Source of the DNA: Alphaproteobacteria bacterium
GTDB taxonomy: Bacteria > Pseudomonadota > Alphaproteobacteria > UBA3830
Direction: 5' to 3'
Assembly: GCA_025998595.1 (NCBI GenBank)
Contig: BNWE01000014.1
Location: 1-21,003 of the forward strand
DNA: 21,003 bases
Below, one piece after another: positions 1 through 8,294 of this stretch. Within the stretch, counting starts at the first letter, position 1. Each line of letters opens with the position of its first letter. Made by a program: the position numbers and the translations under genes. A model generated the notes under the pieces. It was given only the letters and a program-made list of their open reading frames with translations. It did not search any database and was not told the DNA's origin.

Positions 1-168
1 AATTTATTTCGCAACGCCGTACCATTCCTGGGAACGAGGGCTCAACGAGCACACGAACGGACTGATTCGGCAGTACTTGCCGAAGAAATTCGATTTCAAA
101 GATGTTTCGGATAAAAAAATTAGGGAATTTGAAAATAAACTTAATGATCGACCACGGAAAGTGTTAAA

Positions 169-334
169 CGCTAACTCCGCTCAAAATTATGTAGCCTATT
201 GTGTTTTTTGTTCATTTTTTAGCATTTTCTGCAAAAGCATAGACTCCCTAATTAGGCAGTCTATCCTCAAACAAAAAAGGTTGAAGTTTCAGGAATAAGT
301 AGCACAGACGACCTAATTTTGAGCGGAGTTAGCG
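169..334. mobile_element. MITE-like non-autonomous element, 166 bp, in the IS30 transposase gene
   Basis: Bases 169-189 and 314-334 are perfect 21-bp inverted repeats. They are flanked by direct copies of GTTAAA at 163-168 and 335-340; the flank can also be read as 7 bp, GTTAAAC. Removing the element plus one copy of the duplication restores the transposase frame exactly, which is strong evidence for a real insertion. The interior is AT-rich, has no meaningful ORF, and holds a second 26-bp imperfect palindrome at 239-264 centred on CCTAATTAGG. With no transposase of its own it would need a helper acting on the same ends; no matching helper is visible in this window. The IS family of the ends was not recognised. 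Confidence 0.9.
239..264. repeat. Internal palindrome of the MITE-like element
   Basis: A 26-bp inverted repeat with a single mismatched pair, centred on CCTAATTAGG, lies near the middle of the 169-334 element. It could form a hairpin in DNA or RNA. It may be a remnant of parent-element structure or a terminator-like stem, though no clear U-run follows. Confidence 0.7.
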
Positions 335-410
335 GTTAAACTTCAAAACACCTCGAGAGGTCTTTGTGGCAAATCGGATTGTTTCGCCACTTGATGCACT
401 TCGTTTCTGA

Positions 411-748
411 ATGGGCGGGAAAATGGATGGAGCGCGTGTTATTGGAGCACGCTTCAACGGCTCAGATATCAGCACAAATATTGGTTTTTTGCATGAAGAA
501 GGCCATCCGGAATCACGCCAAAAAAACAGGAAAAATTCTCACACAAAAAAATTCTACGATCAAAACCTTCTGATTTTAAGCGCGGACTTCGATGCATAAC
601 TAACTTTCTGTTTTATCTGCCTTTTTCTCATGTTTTGTGGATGTTTTTATGAATGCGGGGATGGTAAGTTATTTTACAAAAAATGCTTGACAAATACGGA
701 TGAACGCGATACATTAGTATCAATGATTTTGTTTGTTTGGAGAGAACT
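411..748. other. Region without a convincing gene (IS flank and promoter region)
   Basis: This 338-base stretch follows the IS30 stop codon. It presumably starts with the IS right end, whose exact boundary cannot be placed. A 62-codon frame at 411-599 has no recognisable motif and no good ribosome binding site, so it is not called. The last part carries the promoter for the secreted protein gene at 749. Nothing else is supported. Confidence 0.6.
687..715 (+). promoter_or_regulatory. Sigma-70-type promoter for the 749 gene
   Basis: A perfect TTGACA -35 box at 687-692 is followed after 17 bases by TACATT at 710-715 as the -10 box. Transcription would start near 722, leaving a leader of about 27 bases before the GTG start at 749. 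Confidence 0.7.
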
Positions 749-2158
749 GTGGAAAGAGTTGCTGTATATGTTTGCTTGTTAGCTAGTGCATGTTGTTTAT
801 CGTCGCTAAGTGCCATGGAAGGAATAGAGGTCGATCGCGATTTTGAAATCAATAACAATTTGATCGGTAACGAATTTCAAGTCGATAATGGACTTAGTGG
901 AGTTGGTGCCGACATTACAAACGAAGTGATGGGCTTGCTTCCTGAAAGGGATGTTCAAAATGTAATTGGAATAAGCCAAGAACATATGGACTATAGAAAT
1001 AATGAAGAGTCTTTTAAATTTGTTACCCACAATGTTAATTATATTCGTCGATTAATAGATGCGGTTGAAGAGACTGGTGATTTTCCTCCTGAAGAGATGG
1101 AGTTAAGCGAGAGTCGTTATCATGAATTTGGAATGTTTTATCGTGTTGAGAGGCGGCTTCATGGGAGCTTCCTTCTTCCTCGTTGTTCGTTAAATTTTGA
1201 AGAAAATTGCAACAAATACGAACGGTTGTTTTCTAAAATCTTCGAATGTGCAGAACTAGTTCTACCCAAAAACGAGAAAAAGGAGATCAGTACGGAGGAA
1301 CTAAACCAAATCAGAGACGAATTATATGCTTCTACGTTATACTTGGCCGCTATAAAAAATAAATGCCTTGCCGAGCAAGTGTGTTATGATTGGCCTCATA
1401 GATATCATTTTAAAAAACATTATTTGAGTCTTGTGCTAACAGACGGTTCGGTGTACGAGCATGTGCCTGAAAACGAAAGAGTGCTTACTGATGAAGAAAA
1501 GGAATGGCTTGCCAATTGCGATGTGCCGCCGGAGGATTTTCCGAAGTATATATCGAAGTCTTTTGAGGTGCAACGAATCATTACTGAGGCAGAAAAGGCG
1601 TGGCTAATCAATTACATGTCATCACATTATTCTTCTGAGCTGAAAACTTTCAAAGAGCTAATGCAACACGAAGGGTGGTGGGGAGATCGCCATTATTATG
1701 CTTATCGTCTAATAGGAGATACTCTGTCAGATCTCAAAAAGTGGATAGATGTGGAACCTAGCCGTTTAAGGGAATCAATAGACGCGGTGGAGAAGATTTG
1801 TGAGCTTAATTCACTCAAGGAAAATTGCGGCAAATATGAAAAGTTGCTTCGTGAAATTTTCAGATGCACAGGACATATCGTACCTCAAGTCCTACATGAA
1901 GATCAAGCAAAAGCAATAAGATTGTACGAAATCAGAAATGAATCATTGCGTGCTTCCACCATATACTTGGCCGCATTGAATGAAAAAGAGGTTACCGAAA
2001 AAGACAAGGAGTGGTTTGCTGATTATGTGTCATCGCATTATAGTCTTTTTGATGGGAAGACTTTCGAAGAGCTTATGATGCGTGAAAATAGTCGTTATGC
2101 TTATTTTTTGGTGAGTAACGCTATTTCTGATCTCAAAAAGTGGCTTGGCAAGAAGTGA
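749..2158 (+). CDS. Secreted protein with duplicated C-terminal module, unknown function
   Basis: The start is placed at GTG 749, because GGAG at 739-742 is well spaced and the product then begins MERVAVYV like its relatives at 6074 and 7333; an upstream TTG at 737 adds only four residues. The protein is 469 residues. Residues 1-22 form a signal peptide ending SLSAM, the pattern shared with the two relatives. Residues about 55-76 (DITNEVMGLLPERDVQNVIGIS) look like an F-box core: an aliphatic helix, LP, RD and a later S. A duplicated module follows. Copy one (about 150-332) has ENCNKYERL, RASTLYLAA-like and SDLKKW landmarks; copy two (about 345-466) has ENCGKYEKL, RASTIYLAA and SDLKKW. No enzymatic motif is seen. 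It has its own promoter and stands alone. It may be exported or host-directed, but that is inference. Confidence 0.75.
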   Translation: MERVAVYVCLLASACCLSSLSAMEGIEVDRDFEINNNLIGNEFQVDNGLSGVGADITNEVMGLLPERDVQNVIGISQEHMDYRNNEESFKFVTHNVNYIRRLIDAVEETGDFPPEEMELSESRYHEFGMFYRVERRLHGSFLLPRCSLNFEENCNKYERLFSKIFECAELVLPKNEKKEISTEELNQIRDELYASTLYLAAIKNKCLAEQVCYDWPHRYHFKKHYLSLVLTDGSVYEHVPENERVLTDEEKEWLANCDVPPEDFPKYISKSFEVQRIITEAEKAWLINYMSSHYSSELKTFKELMQHEGWWGDRHYYAYRLIGDTLSDLKKWIDVEPSRLRESIDAVEKICELNSLKENCGKYEKLLREIFRCTGHIVPQVLHEDQAKAIRLYEIRNESLRASTIYLAALNEKEVTEKDKEWFADYVSSHYSLFDGKTFEELMMRENSRYAYFLVSNAISDLKKWLGKK

Positions 2159-2188
2159 TGAGCCATGAAAGACTTCTGATTCCAAGGC

Positions 2189-2218
2189 GAGCCTTCCAGT
2201 AGCTCTGAGGAAAGGCTC
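2189..2218 (+). other. Hairpin downstream of the 749 gene
   Basis: GAGCCTTCC at 2189-2197 pairs with GGAAAGGCTC at 2209-2218, with one bulged base and an 11-base loop. No U-run follows, so it is not a classical intrinsic terminator. It could still stabilise the 3' end of the upstream transcript. Confidence 0.5.
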
Positions 2219-2354
2219 TGCATCAGATGTAACGCGTTTATAACGGATGCGGCAGTCAAAGCGCATTTTTTCATCTGTATGCCTGGAGAATTTCATATGC
2301 GATCGTCTGTTTTTTATGCTAATATCAGACGGTTGTATGTTCTAGGGATGTTAT

Positions 2355-2954
2355 ATGATAGTTACATGTCCAATTTGTCGGAGCAAATATTCTGTCCAGC
2401 CGGAAGCCATTGGCGAAAGCAAAATGGTTCGTTGTGCATTGTGTTCCACAACGTGGCTACAAACAGCGATTGACGAATCTGTTGATAAAAGAGAGCATGT
2501 CTCACATATTATAAAATGGACGTTTTTTTGGTTTTCGGTGCTTGTCTTTATGTTTTTATTACTTTTCACTAAGAATGTTGCCATGAGAATTTGGCCACCA
2601 GTGACGTGTTTTTATGATTTTCTCGGGATTAATCCACTTGATACAAAAAAAACGTTTGTTATAAAAAACATGTCCAACTTCTTTAAACGGAAAGACGGTA
2701 AGCTATATATGGGATTGAAGGGAGAGCTCATAAACGGTTCCAACGATGTGCAGATCATGCCAAGCCTCGTTATCTCATTAAGAAATGAGAATAATGAACA
2801 GAGCGGAGCTTCTCAAGTATCGTATAGAAAGGAATGGACCCATGATCTAATGTACAACAAGCTGCTTCCTAATCAGAAAGTTACTTTCGAAACTGAAATG
2901 CAGAGTGTTCCCTATAGCAATCTAATATGTGATATTAAATTGGATGTTTTGTAG
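2355..2954 (+). CDS. Zinc-ribbon (MJ0042-type) membrane protein with DUF3426-like domain
   Basis: This 199-residue protein starts at ATG 2355 behind AGGGATG. The N-terminus is an MJ0042-type zinc ribbon with Cys5, Cys8, Cys27 and Cys30 and the usual TTW after the last knuckle. Residues about 53-72 form a single membrane helix, and the remainder resembles the soluble DUF3426-like domain of similar alphaproteobacterial proteins. The ribbon should therefore face the cytoplasm and the C-terminal domain the periplasm. It is the first gene of a tight operon, 17 bases before ftsK, which suggests a role linked to division or envelope building. The family's biochemical function is not known to me. The zinc ribbon call is firm; the domain name for the C-terminal part is less so. 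Confidence 0.82.
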   Translation: MIVTCPICRSKYSVQPEAIGESKMVRCALCSTTWLQTAIDESVDKREHVSHIIKWTFFWFSVLVFMFLLLFTKNVAMRIWPPVTCFYDFLGINPLDTKKTFVIKNMSNFFKRKDGKLYMGLKGELINGSNDVQIMPSLVISLRNENNEQSGASQVSYRKEWTHDLMYNKLLPNQKVTFETEMQSVPYSNLICDIKLDVL

Positions 2955-2971
2955 TCTAACACAGCGAAGAG

Positions 2972-5179
2972 ATGAATAAAAAAAGAAGCTATTTTGATGC
3001 CTATATGGAATTGGCATTTGATTTATACCTGCATTTTGTGGAGTTATTCGGGATTCTCTTGTTTCTCGCAGCTCTGGCCACTGTCATATCCTTAGTTTCC
3101 TACTGTCCAGAAGATCCATCGCTCAATACCGCCATAGATGGAGTTCCATCCAATGTGCTCTCCTTTGCCGGCAGTTACTACGCGGACTTTATGATGCAGC
3201 TGTTTGGGATGTCATCGTATGTTTTTTCCGCTGTGTTGCTATCGTTTGGATACCAGATGATAAAATACCATGTGGTTTCATTCTGGCAGATAATCTCCTG
3301 CATCATTGCCTGCGTATCGTCTTCTGTTACGGCTGCATTTTTTGGAGCATCCGCCGATAACATTGGCGTAATTGGATCTACAGCTTTCGATGTGCTAAAA
3401 CATCACAAGCACTTTCTTCATTTTAGATACGCCAACCGAGTGATTATATCCGTATTGGGAGTTATTTTGTTGGTTACTCTGGTACATGCGCTCCATGTTA
3501 GAATATCTGGCATTGCAGGAGCATTGGGATTTGTTAAGAAGTTCAAGAACAAGGTAAACACAGAAGAATTACTGGAAAGAATAAACGAAATAAAGGCCGC
3601 CATTTCCAGAGATAATGATTCAAACAATGACGCAACAACCGAAAAACACGTATCCAATCGAGAATCAAAGGAAAAAGCACGTTCCAAAGGAAATTCAGCT
3701 AAGTTTTTACTGCCACCTGTATCGCTTCTTAAGGAGCCAAAAAATTCCGAAGAAAAGCTTTCGAGTTCAGAGTTGGAAGAGCGTTCGTCCAATCTAATGA
3801 ATGTATTGAATGATTTCGGTATCAATGGAGAAATTTCCGGCGTGAGTCCCGGCCCGGTGGTCACTCTCTACGAGCTAAAACCGGCGGCCGGTATAAAATC
3901 ATCCCGCGTAATCGGATTGTCCAGTGATATTGCGAGATATATGAGTGCGGTATCGGCTAGAGTCGCTGTCATTCCCGGAAGAAATGCTCTGGGCATAGAA
4001 TTACCGAACGCCAAACGCCAGACGGTTTTTCTGAGGGAATTGCTGGAATCCAGCGTCTACAGAAAATCCGCCAGTGCTCTCCCCATATCGTTGGGAAAGG
4101 ACATATCCGGCGGAGCCATCGTTGCGGATCTTGCGAAAATGCCTCACCTACTAATCGCTGGAACGACGGGATCTGGAAAATCGGTTGGTATAAACGCCAT
4201 GATATTATCGCTGCTATACAAGCTCACTCCCACCGAATGCAAGTTCATCATGGTGGATCCGAAGATGCTGGAGCTGTCGGTCTACGACGACATACCGCAT
4301 CTGCTAACTCCCGTTGTTACGGATCCAAAAAAAGCGGTGATTGCGTTGAAATGGGCGGTGCGCGAAATGGAATCTCGCTACAAAGCAATGTCGAAGCTGG
4401 GAGTCCGCAACATCGAAGGATACAACTCCAAGTTGGCCTCTCTGAAGAGTGCCGGCGAAGAAATAACCCGACGCGTCCAGACTGGATTTGACATGGAAAA
4501 CGGAGCGCCGATCTACGAAGAGCAATCCATGAATATGGAGAAATTACCCTACATCGTGATTATCGTCGATGAGATGGCCGATCTGATGCTGGTGGCCGGA
4601 AAAGACATAGAAATTACCGTACAGCGACTGGCGCAGATGGCGCGTGCGGCGGGCATTCATCTGATAATGGCCACCCAACGTCCGTCCGTCGACGTCATCA
4701 CCGGCACAATCAAGGCGAACTTTCCCACCAGAATTAGCTTCCAGGTGAGCTCAAAGATCGATAGCCGTACGATTCTCGGAGAGCAGGGAGCGGAACAGCT
4801 TCTGGGACAGGGAGATCTGCTGTACATGGCATCCGGAGGACGCACCACTCGAATACACTGTCCGTTCGTCAGTGATGGCGAGGTCGAGGAGGTAGCGCTG
4901 CATCTAAAGGCACAGGGAGAACCACACTACATCGAGACAATTCTAGAGGAAGACGAAGATGGCGCTGGCGAAATGTCCTACGATGGTGAAGATGGCGATC
5001 CAATGTATAAGGAAGCGGTTGCTCTGATTCTGAGAGAAGGGAAGGTATCGACGAGCTTCATTCAGCGACATTTGAAATTAGGCTACAACAGAGCGGCTCG
5101 CATAGTTGACATGATGGAGACGGCTGGTATAGTATCGCAAGCGAATCACGTTGGAAAAAGAGAAATTATTGGAAGGTAG
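2972..5179 (+). CDS. ftsK: DNA translocase FtsK
   Basis: FtsK pumps DNA at the division septum, clears chromosome ends and activates XerCD at dif. The 735-residue product has an N-terminal membrane region with about four helices (roughly 25-45, 70-95, 105-125, 155-175), a short charged linker (about 195-265), then the motor. Walker A is GTTGSGKS at 397-404 and Walker B is IIVDE near 530-534. The ATQRPSVDVITG motif is at about 567-578. The C-terminal winged-helix gamma domain (about 676-735) contains the STSFIQRHLKLGYNRAARI helix and should read KOPS sites. All key residues look intact. The linker is short, as in many alphaproteobacteria. It is co-transcribed with the zinc-ribbon gene upstream and lolA four bases downstream. 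Confidence 0.97.
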   Translation: MNKKRSYFDAYMELAFDLYLHFVELFGILLFLAALATVISLVSYCPEDPSLNTAIDGVPSNVLSFAGSYYADFMMQLFGMSSYVFSAVLLSFGYQMIKYHVVSFWQIISCIIACVSSSVTAAFFGASADNIGVIGSTAFDVLKHHKHFLHFRYANRVIISVLGVILLVTLVHALHVRISGIAGALGFVKKFKNKVNTEELLERINEIKAAISRDNDSNNDATTEKHVSNRESKEKARSKGNSAKFLLPPVSLLKEPKNSEEKLSSSELEERSSNLMNVLNDFGINGEISGVSPGPVVTLYELKPAAGIKSSRVIGLSSDIARYMSAVSARVAVIPGRNALGIELPNAKRQTVFLRELLESSVYRKSASALPISLGKDISGGAIVADLAKMPHLLIAGTTGSGKSVGINAMILSLLYKLTPTECKFIMVDPKMLELSVYDDIPHLLTPVVTDPKKAVIALKWAVREMESRYKAMSKLGVRNIEGYNSKLASLKSAGEEITRRVQTGFDMENGAPIYEEQSMNMEKLPYIVIIVDEMADLMLVAGKDIEITVQRLAQMARAAGIHLIMATQRPSVDVITGTIKANFPTRISFQVSSKIDSRTILGEQGAEQLLGQGDLLYMASGGRTTRIHCPFVSDGEVEEVALHLKAQGEPHYIETILEEDEDGAGEMSYDGEDGDPMYKEAVALILREGKVSTSFIQRHLKLGYNRAARIVDMMETAGIVSQANHVGKREIIGR

Positions 5180-5183
5180 ACGA

Positions 5184-5870
5184 ATGTTTATAAGATCAAA
5201 ACTTAGTAGGTTTCTTCTAGTTATATGCTGTTGCGTTGCTGTATCCAACTGTACTGCTATTGAAGGGCGAGTATTGAACAAAAGCGAAATAGATCTGTAC
5301 GTTAAACAGCTGGAAGATTATCTGAATTCCATCAAAACAATTGTATCGAAATTCATTCAGGTCAGCAGATACGGCGAGGAAAGCAACGGCTATTTCCTCC
5401 TGAAAAGACCAGGCAAGATGAAAATGTTCTATCAACCTCCAGCTACGGACGTGTTCGTGGCCAAAGATGATAAAATCACCCACTACAATAGGGAATTGAA
5501 GGAAAAGACCATATCATCCATGCATTCGTCGCCGTTGTCGTTCTTTCTGGAATATAAGATAAATCTACGCGATAATGTCAAGGTTTTATCGGCTATAGAG
5601 CTAAAAGACGAAATGGTCATTACTTTTTCCAAGAAAAATGACGATACCGAAGGAGCCGTATCATTGTATTTTACGAAAAATCCAATTAAACTTCTGAAAT
5701 GGGAGATTTTTAATAACAAAAATGACATCGAAAAATATGATTCAACGAAAATTCTTCTACTGGATAGCGACATAAACACCAAAAAAATCAGTGACGATGA
5801 ATTCGATAAGCTGATGACCTTTGTGGAACCTCATTATTACCACATCCGATTGCCACCATTGCAAGCGTAG
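5184..5870 (+). CDS. lolA: LolA-like outer-membrane lipoprotein carrier
   Basis: LolA carries lipoproteins across the periplasm from LolCDE to the outer membrane. The start is ATG 5184, with GGAAGG at 5171-5176, giving 228 residues; a longer frame into ftsK is not needed. The N-terminus is a signal peptide with cleavage likely after SNCTA. The mature part has family landmarks: a YLNSIKTIVSKFIQVS helix-strand, then LKRPGKMKMFYQPP, then a HYNRELKEKT strand and a SPLSFFLEY segment. The later LYFTKNPIKLLKWEIFN strand also fits. It follows ftsK by four bases, a known alphaproteobacterial order. It is divergent in the C-terminal third and belongs to the LolA/DUF2092-like fold, so exact orthology is likely but not certain. 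Confidence 0.85.
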   Translation: MFIRSKLSRFLLVICCCVAVSNCTAIEGRVLNKSEIDLYVKQLEDYLNSIKTIVSKFIQVSRYGEESNGYFLLKRPGKMKMFYQPPATDVFVAKDDKITHYNRELKEKTISSMHSSPLSFFLEYKINLRDNVKVLSAIELKDEMVITFSKKNDDTEGAVSLYFTKNPIKLLKWEIFNNKNDIEKYDSTKILLLDSDINTKKISDDEFDKLMTFVEPHYYHIRLPPLQA

Positions 5871-6015
5871 CGCAACGAGTGCTGTCACACATGCGTTATT
5901 CAAGTAAAACACACAATATACTTGCCTTTATACAAAACTACCCCAGTACATTGCGTAAAAAACAATCAAAATTATTAGAAGAAAAAAATATATAATTTTC
6001 AGAACAGCACACACC

Positions 6016-6048
6016 TTGAATAATTCCTAAAAATACTGTATATATAAT
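6016..6048 (+). promoter_or_regulatory. Possible promoter for the 6074 gene
   Basis: A perfect TATAAT lies at 6043-6048, with TTGAAT at 6016-6021. The 21-base spacer is longer than ideal, so the -35 assignment is weak. The -10 box lies 25 bases before the start codon. Confidence 0.4.
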
Positions 6049-6073
6049 AGTGTGTTTTATTAATGGAGAGGAT

Positions 6074-7135
6074 ATGAAAAAAATCACCATGCTAGCGTTG
6101 TTTGCTAGTGCATTAGAATTTGCGTCGTTGGATGCAATGATCGAGAAGAAGTTGTCATCAGAAAACGTATCAAAAGACGGTTTCGCTGCAATTGAAGTAA
6201 GTCAGGAGTACGATTATCCCAATGGACTCATTGGAATTGTTAAAAATGAGCGAGATCTTCTTTTCTTGTTGGCGGAAATAATAAACGACGAAGACAAAAT
6301 AAAAGCCCTATTTGGAATGGGCGATGAGTGTTTTCAGTGGAAAGATCATCCTTATTTTAGGGCAATTCGACAGAATATTTTTCCCAACGCATTGGACGTA
6401 AGGGAGATTAACGAAAAGATAGAGAACCATTTTTCAACGCTAGAGGGTGGTTGTCATAAGAGAACCCACGGCTTCGTTGGTGGCTATACAGTGGGGCAAG
6501 ATTGGTCCCATGAGTTTTTTTCGTTATTCTATCCCAATTGCACACCAGATTGGAAAAGCGAAAATCAAGATAAGGTAGCGCTTATTATGGACATGTCTTT
6601 CGACGCGTGCCTCGACAAATACCACAGTCCTGGCTTAGAACCGCAGGAGCAGGCTTTTTACAAAGAAGAGCTTTATGTTCGTTTGCATGGCCGTAGATGG
6701 GATGCACAAAGAGGCTTTTATCAAACTTTGCATGAACCAATAAACGTTGATCGTTTGCAAGAACTTCCGTACGACTTATTCTTGCTTGTTGTTACCAACT
6801 GGGAGCTCTGTAAGTATGCTAGATTTTTTTCTAAAAACCAATTCCGGTGGATACCTATACAGTTGATAGAAAAAGGTGATTTTGCTGTAATACATAGGCT
6901 ATGTGATAACAAAGATAAGCTGCCAAAAGAACACCTAGTCGCACTTGATAAACGTATTGATGTGCTTTTAGAGCAATGGGGTATCGCTCGTGATGCTGCC
7001 GAAGCTGATTATGGTGTTGCCGTTAATAAGGGGAGCTTTCATGTTTGTTTTGCTAGGCCTCATCGCAACGATAGCTTACATATGCTAGACCAGGTACACG
7101 AGCTTCGTAAGAAATATCCAAAAAGCTGTTTCTAA
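6074..7135 (+). CDS. Secreted protein of unknown function, F-box-like segment (paralogue 1)
   Basis: The start is ATG 6074 behind GGAGAG at 6065-6070; the product is 353 residues. The signal peptide is MKKITMLALFASALEFASLDA, ending in the SLxAM pattern seen in the proteins at 749 and 7333. The C-terminal two thirds is strongly similar to the next gene: NALDVREINEKIENHF, SFDACLDK, LPYDLFLLVV, FSKNQFRWIPIQ, NKDKLPK.HLVALDKRIDVLL, and a final YPKSCF. Residues about 228-256 (LQELPYDLFLLVV...YARFFSKNQFRW) fit the F-box pattern of LP, an aliphatic helix, then a basic/aromatic end. A weaker similar segment lies near residues 60-90. No catalytic motif is seen. It sits as a tandem duplicate with paralogue 2. 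It could be a host-interaction protein; this is inference. Confidence 0.72.
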   Translation: MKKITMLALFASALEFASLDAMIEKKLSSENVSKDGFAAIEVSQEYDYPNGLIGIVKNERDLLFLLAEIINDEDKIKALFGMGDECFQWKDHPYFRAIRQNIFPNALDVREINEKIENHFSTLEGGCHKRTHGFVGGYTVGQDWSHEFFSLFYPNCTPDWKSENQDKVALIMDMSFDACLDKYHSPGLEPQEQAFYKEELYVRLHGRRWDAQRGFYQTLHEPINVDRLQELPYDLFLLVVTNWELCKYARFFSKNQFRWIPIQLIEKGDFAVIHRLCDNKDKLPKEHLVALDKRIDVLLEQWGIARDAAEADYGVAVNKGSFHVCFARPHRNDSLHMLDQVHELRKKYPKSCF

Positions 7136-7143
7136 ATATTTCT

Positions 7144-7179
7144 GGTGCATCTCAGTAGTTTTATGTGCTGATTTGCACC
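7144..7179 (+). terminator. Conserved 3' hairpin of paralogue 1
   Basis: GGTGCA at 7144-7149 pairs with TGCACC at 7174-7179, with an inner TCAG/CTGA stem and a T-rich loop. The same structure follows paralogue 2 at 8295-8330. It starts nine bases past the stop codon. There is no long U-run, so termination or RNA stability are both possible. Confidence 0.5.
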
Positions 7180-7194
7180 ACTGGCCGTAATTCC

Positions 7195-7250
7195 TCCAGA
7201 ATGTCGCGAAGCAGAAAACGCCTGTACCGCAAGCACGTTGTAAGCATGTC
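7195..7250. repeat. Possible degenerate copy of the palindromic repeat
   Basis: This intergenic stretch shares AAACGCCTGT..GCAA.CAC and, on the other strand, CGTTTTCTGCTTC with the element inside dusB. The matches are short and rearranged, so a common origin is only suggested. Confidence 0.25.
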
Positions 7251-7279
7251 TCAGAATATTACAAAAAAGCGGCACGGAC

Positions 7280-7306
7280 TTGACCATTCGTAGCGTGTGC
7301 TATAGT
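7280..7306 (+). promoter_or_regulatory. Promoter for the 7333 gene
   Basis: TTGACC at 7280-7285 and an extended -10, TGCTATAGT, with the TATAGT hexamer at 7301-7306. The spacer is 15 bases, short but helped by the TGn extension. Transcription would start about 20 bases before the ATG. Confidence 0.5.
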
Positions 7307-7332
7307 ATGGCACAACAACCTAGAGGTGTATT

Positions 7333-8286
7333 ATGAAAAAAGTCACTATGGTAGCGCTATGTGTGAGCGTGTTGGTATCTGCGTCGTTAAATGCAATGAT
7401 GGATATCGAGAATGGATTTTGTGGAATGAATCGAGACATCGTCTTTGAGCTAGCAAAAATCATGAAGAATGATGATGAGAAAGTTAGAGCCGTGTTTGGA
7501 ATGTGCGGAGAAAATTTTCTATGGAAAAAACATCGTTTTTTCCAGGAAACTCGATGGAGTGTTTTCCCCAACGCATTGGACGTAAAGGAGATTAACGAAA
7601 AATTGGAAAACCATTTTGCGCCGCTAAATGGTGGTTATCGCGACGGAGAGGACCTCTCTAGTTTCAATGCGGTAGGGTACGATTGCTCTCTGGTGTTTCG
7701 TGGGTTATTCTTCTCTTACTCAATGGATTGGGTATATAAAAATGAACGTAGAGTAGAGCTTATTCTGGACATGTCCGCTGACGCATGCCTCGACGAATGC
7801 ACTCGTCCTGGTTTCAAAGAGTTACATCTGCAGGAGCAAAATCTCTATAAAAAAGAGCTTTTTGATATTCATTTATATGGCCATAAATGGAGTGGGCAAG
7901 AAGGCGGTCGTTATTCTTTGCCCCAAATAAACGTTAATCGCTTGCAAAGACTTCCATACGACTTATTCCTGCTTGTTCTTGCCGAGCCTCCTCTCTCTAG
8001 GAGGTATGCTAGACTCTTTTCCAAAAACCAATTTCGGTGGATACCTATACAGTGTATAAAAAAAGGTAATTTTGATATAATACAGTCGCTATGCAATAAC
8101 AAAGATAAGCTGCCAAAAAGACACCTGGTCGCACTTGATAAACGTATTGATGTGCTTTTAAAGCAATGGGGTGTTGCTCGTAATCATGCTGCCGATGATA
8201 ATGACTCCCTTAAGGCTTCTGATAGTTCTCGTATGCTAGACAAGGTGCGCCAGCTTCGTGAGAAGTTTCCAAAAAGCTGTTTTTAA
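7333..8286 (+). CDS. Secreted protein of unknown function, F-box-like segment (paralogue 2)
   Basis: The start is ATG 7333 behind AGAGGTG; the product is 317 residues. The signal peptide is MKKVTMVALCVSVLVSASLNA, followed by M as in the other two SLxAM proteins. It is a tandem duplicate of the 6074 gene, closest in the C-terminal half where long DNA stretches are almost identical (the FSKNQFRWIPIQ and HLVALDKRIDVLL blocks). The middle regions have diverged and the N-terminal mature part is about 30 residues shorter. Residues about 204-236 (LQRLPYDLFLLVLAEPPLSRRYARLFSKNQFRW) fit an F-box consensus better than the same part of paralogue 1. Residues about 35-65 (NRDIVFELAKIMK...VFGMCGENFLW) may be a second degenerate one. 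The function is not recognised. Confidence 0.72.
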   Translation: MKKVTMVALCVSVLVSASLNAMMDIENGFCGMNRDIVFELAKIMKNDDEKVRAVFGMCGENFLWKKHRFFQETRWSVFPNALDVKEINEKLENHFAPLNGGYRDGEDLSSFNAVGYDCSLVFRGLFFSYSMDWVYKNERRVELILDMSADACLDECTRPGFKELHLQEQNLYKKELFDIHLYGHKWSGQEGGRYSLPQINVNRLQRLPYDLFLLVLAEPPLSRRYARLFSKNQFRWIPIQCIKKGNFDIIQSLCNNKDKLPKRHLVALDKRIDVLLKQWGVARNHAADDNDSLKASDSSRMLDKVRQLREKFPKSCF

Positions 8287-8294
8287 ATATTTTT

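Larger units (their letters stand above)
2..410 (+). pseudogene. IS30-family transposase, 3' end, interrupted by a small element
   Basis: The reading frame open from base 2 encodes the C-terminal end of an IS30-type DDE transposase: a YHSWERG..NEHTNGL..QYLPK block holding the catalytic Glu region, then an NDRPRKVLN block. After VLN the frame enters foreign DNA and ends at about 298. If bases 169-340 are removed, the frame continues without a break as FKTPREVF and on to a TGA at 408-410, which is the usual IS30 C-terminus. The gene was therefore an ordinary transposase gene that a second element has split. The 5' part lies outside the window, so its state is unknown. The protein as it stands would be a chimera lacking the last 23 or so native residues, probably inactive. 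Family assignment is confident from the WERG/NE/NG and NDRPRK motifs. Confidence 0.88.

Noticed and set aside
411..599. A 62-codon open frame after the IS30 stop
   Set aside because: No recognisable motif, no good ribosome binding site, and it overlaps an equally long frame in another phase.
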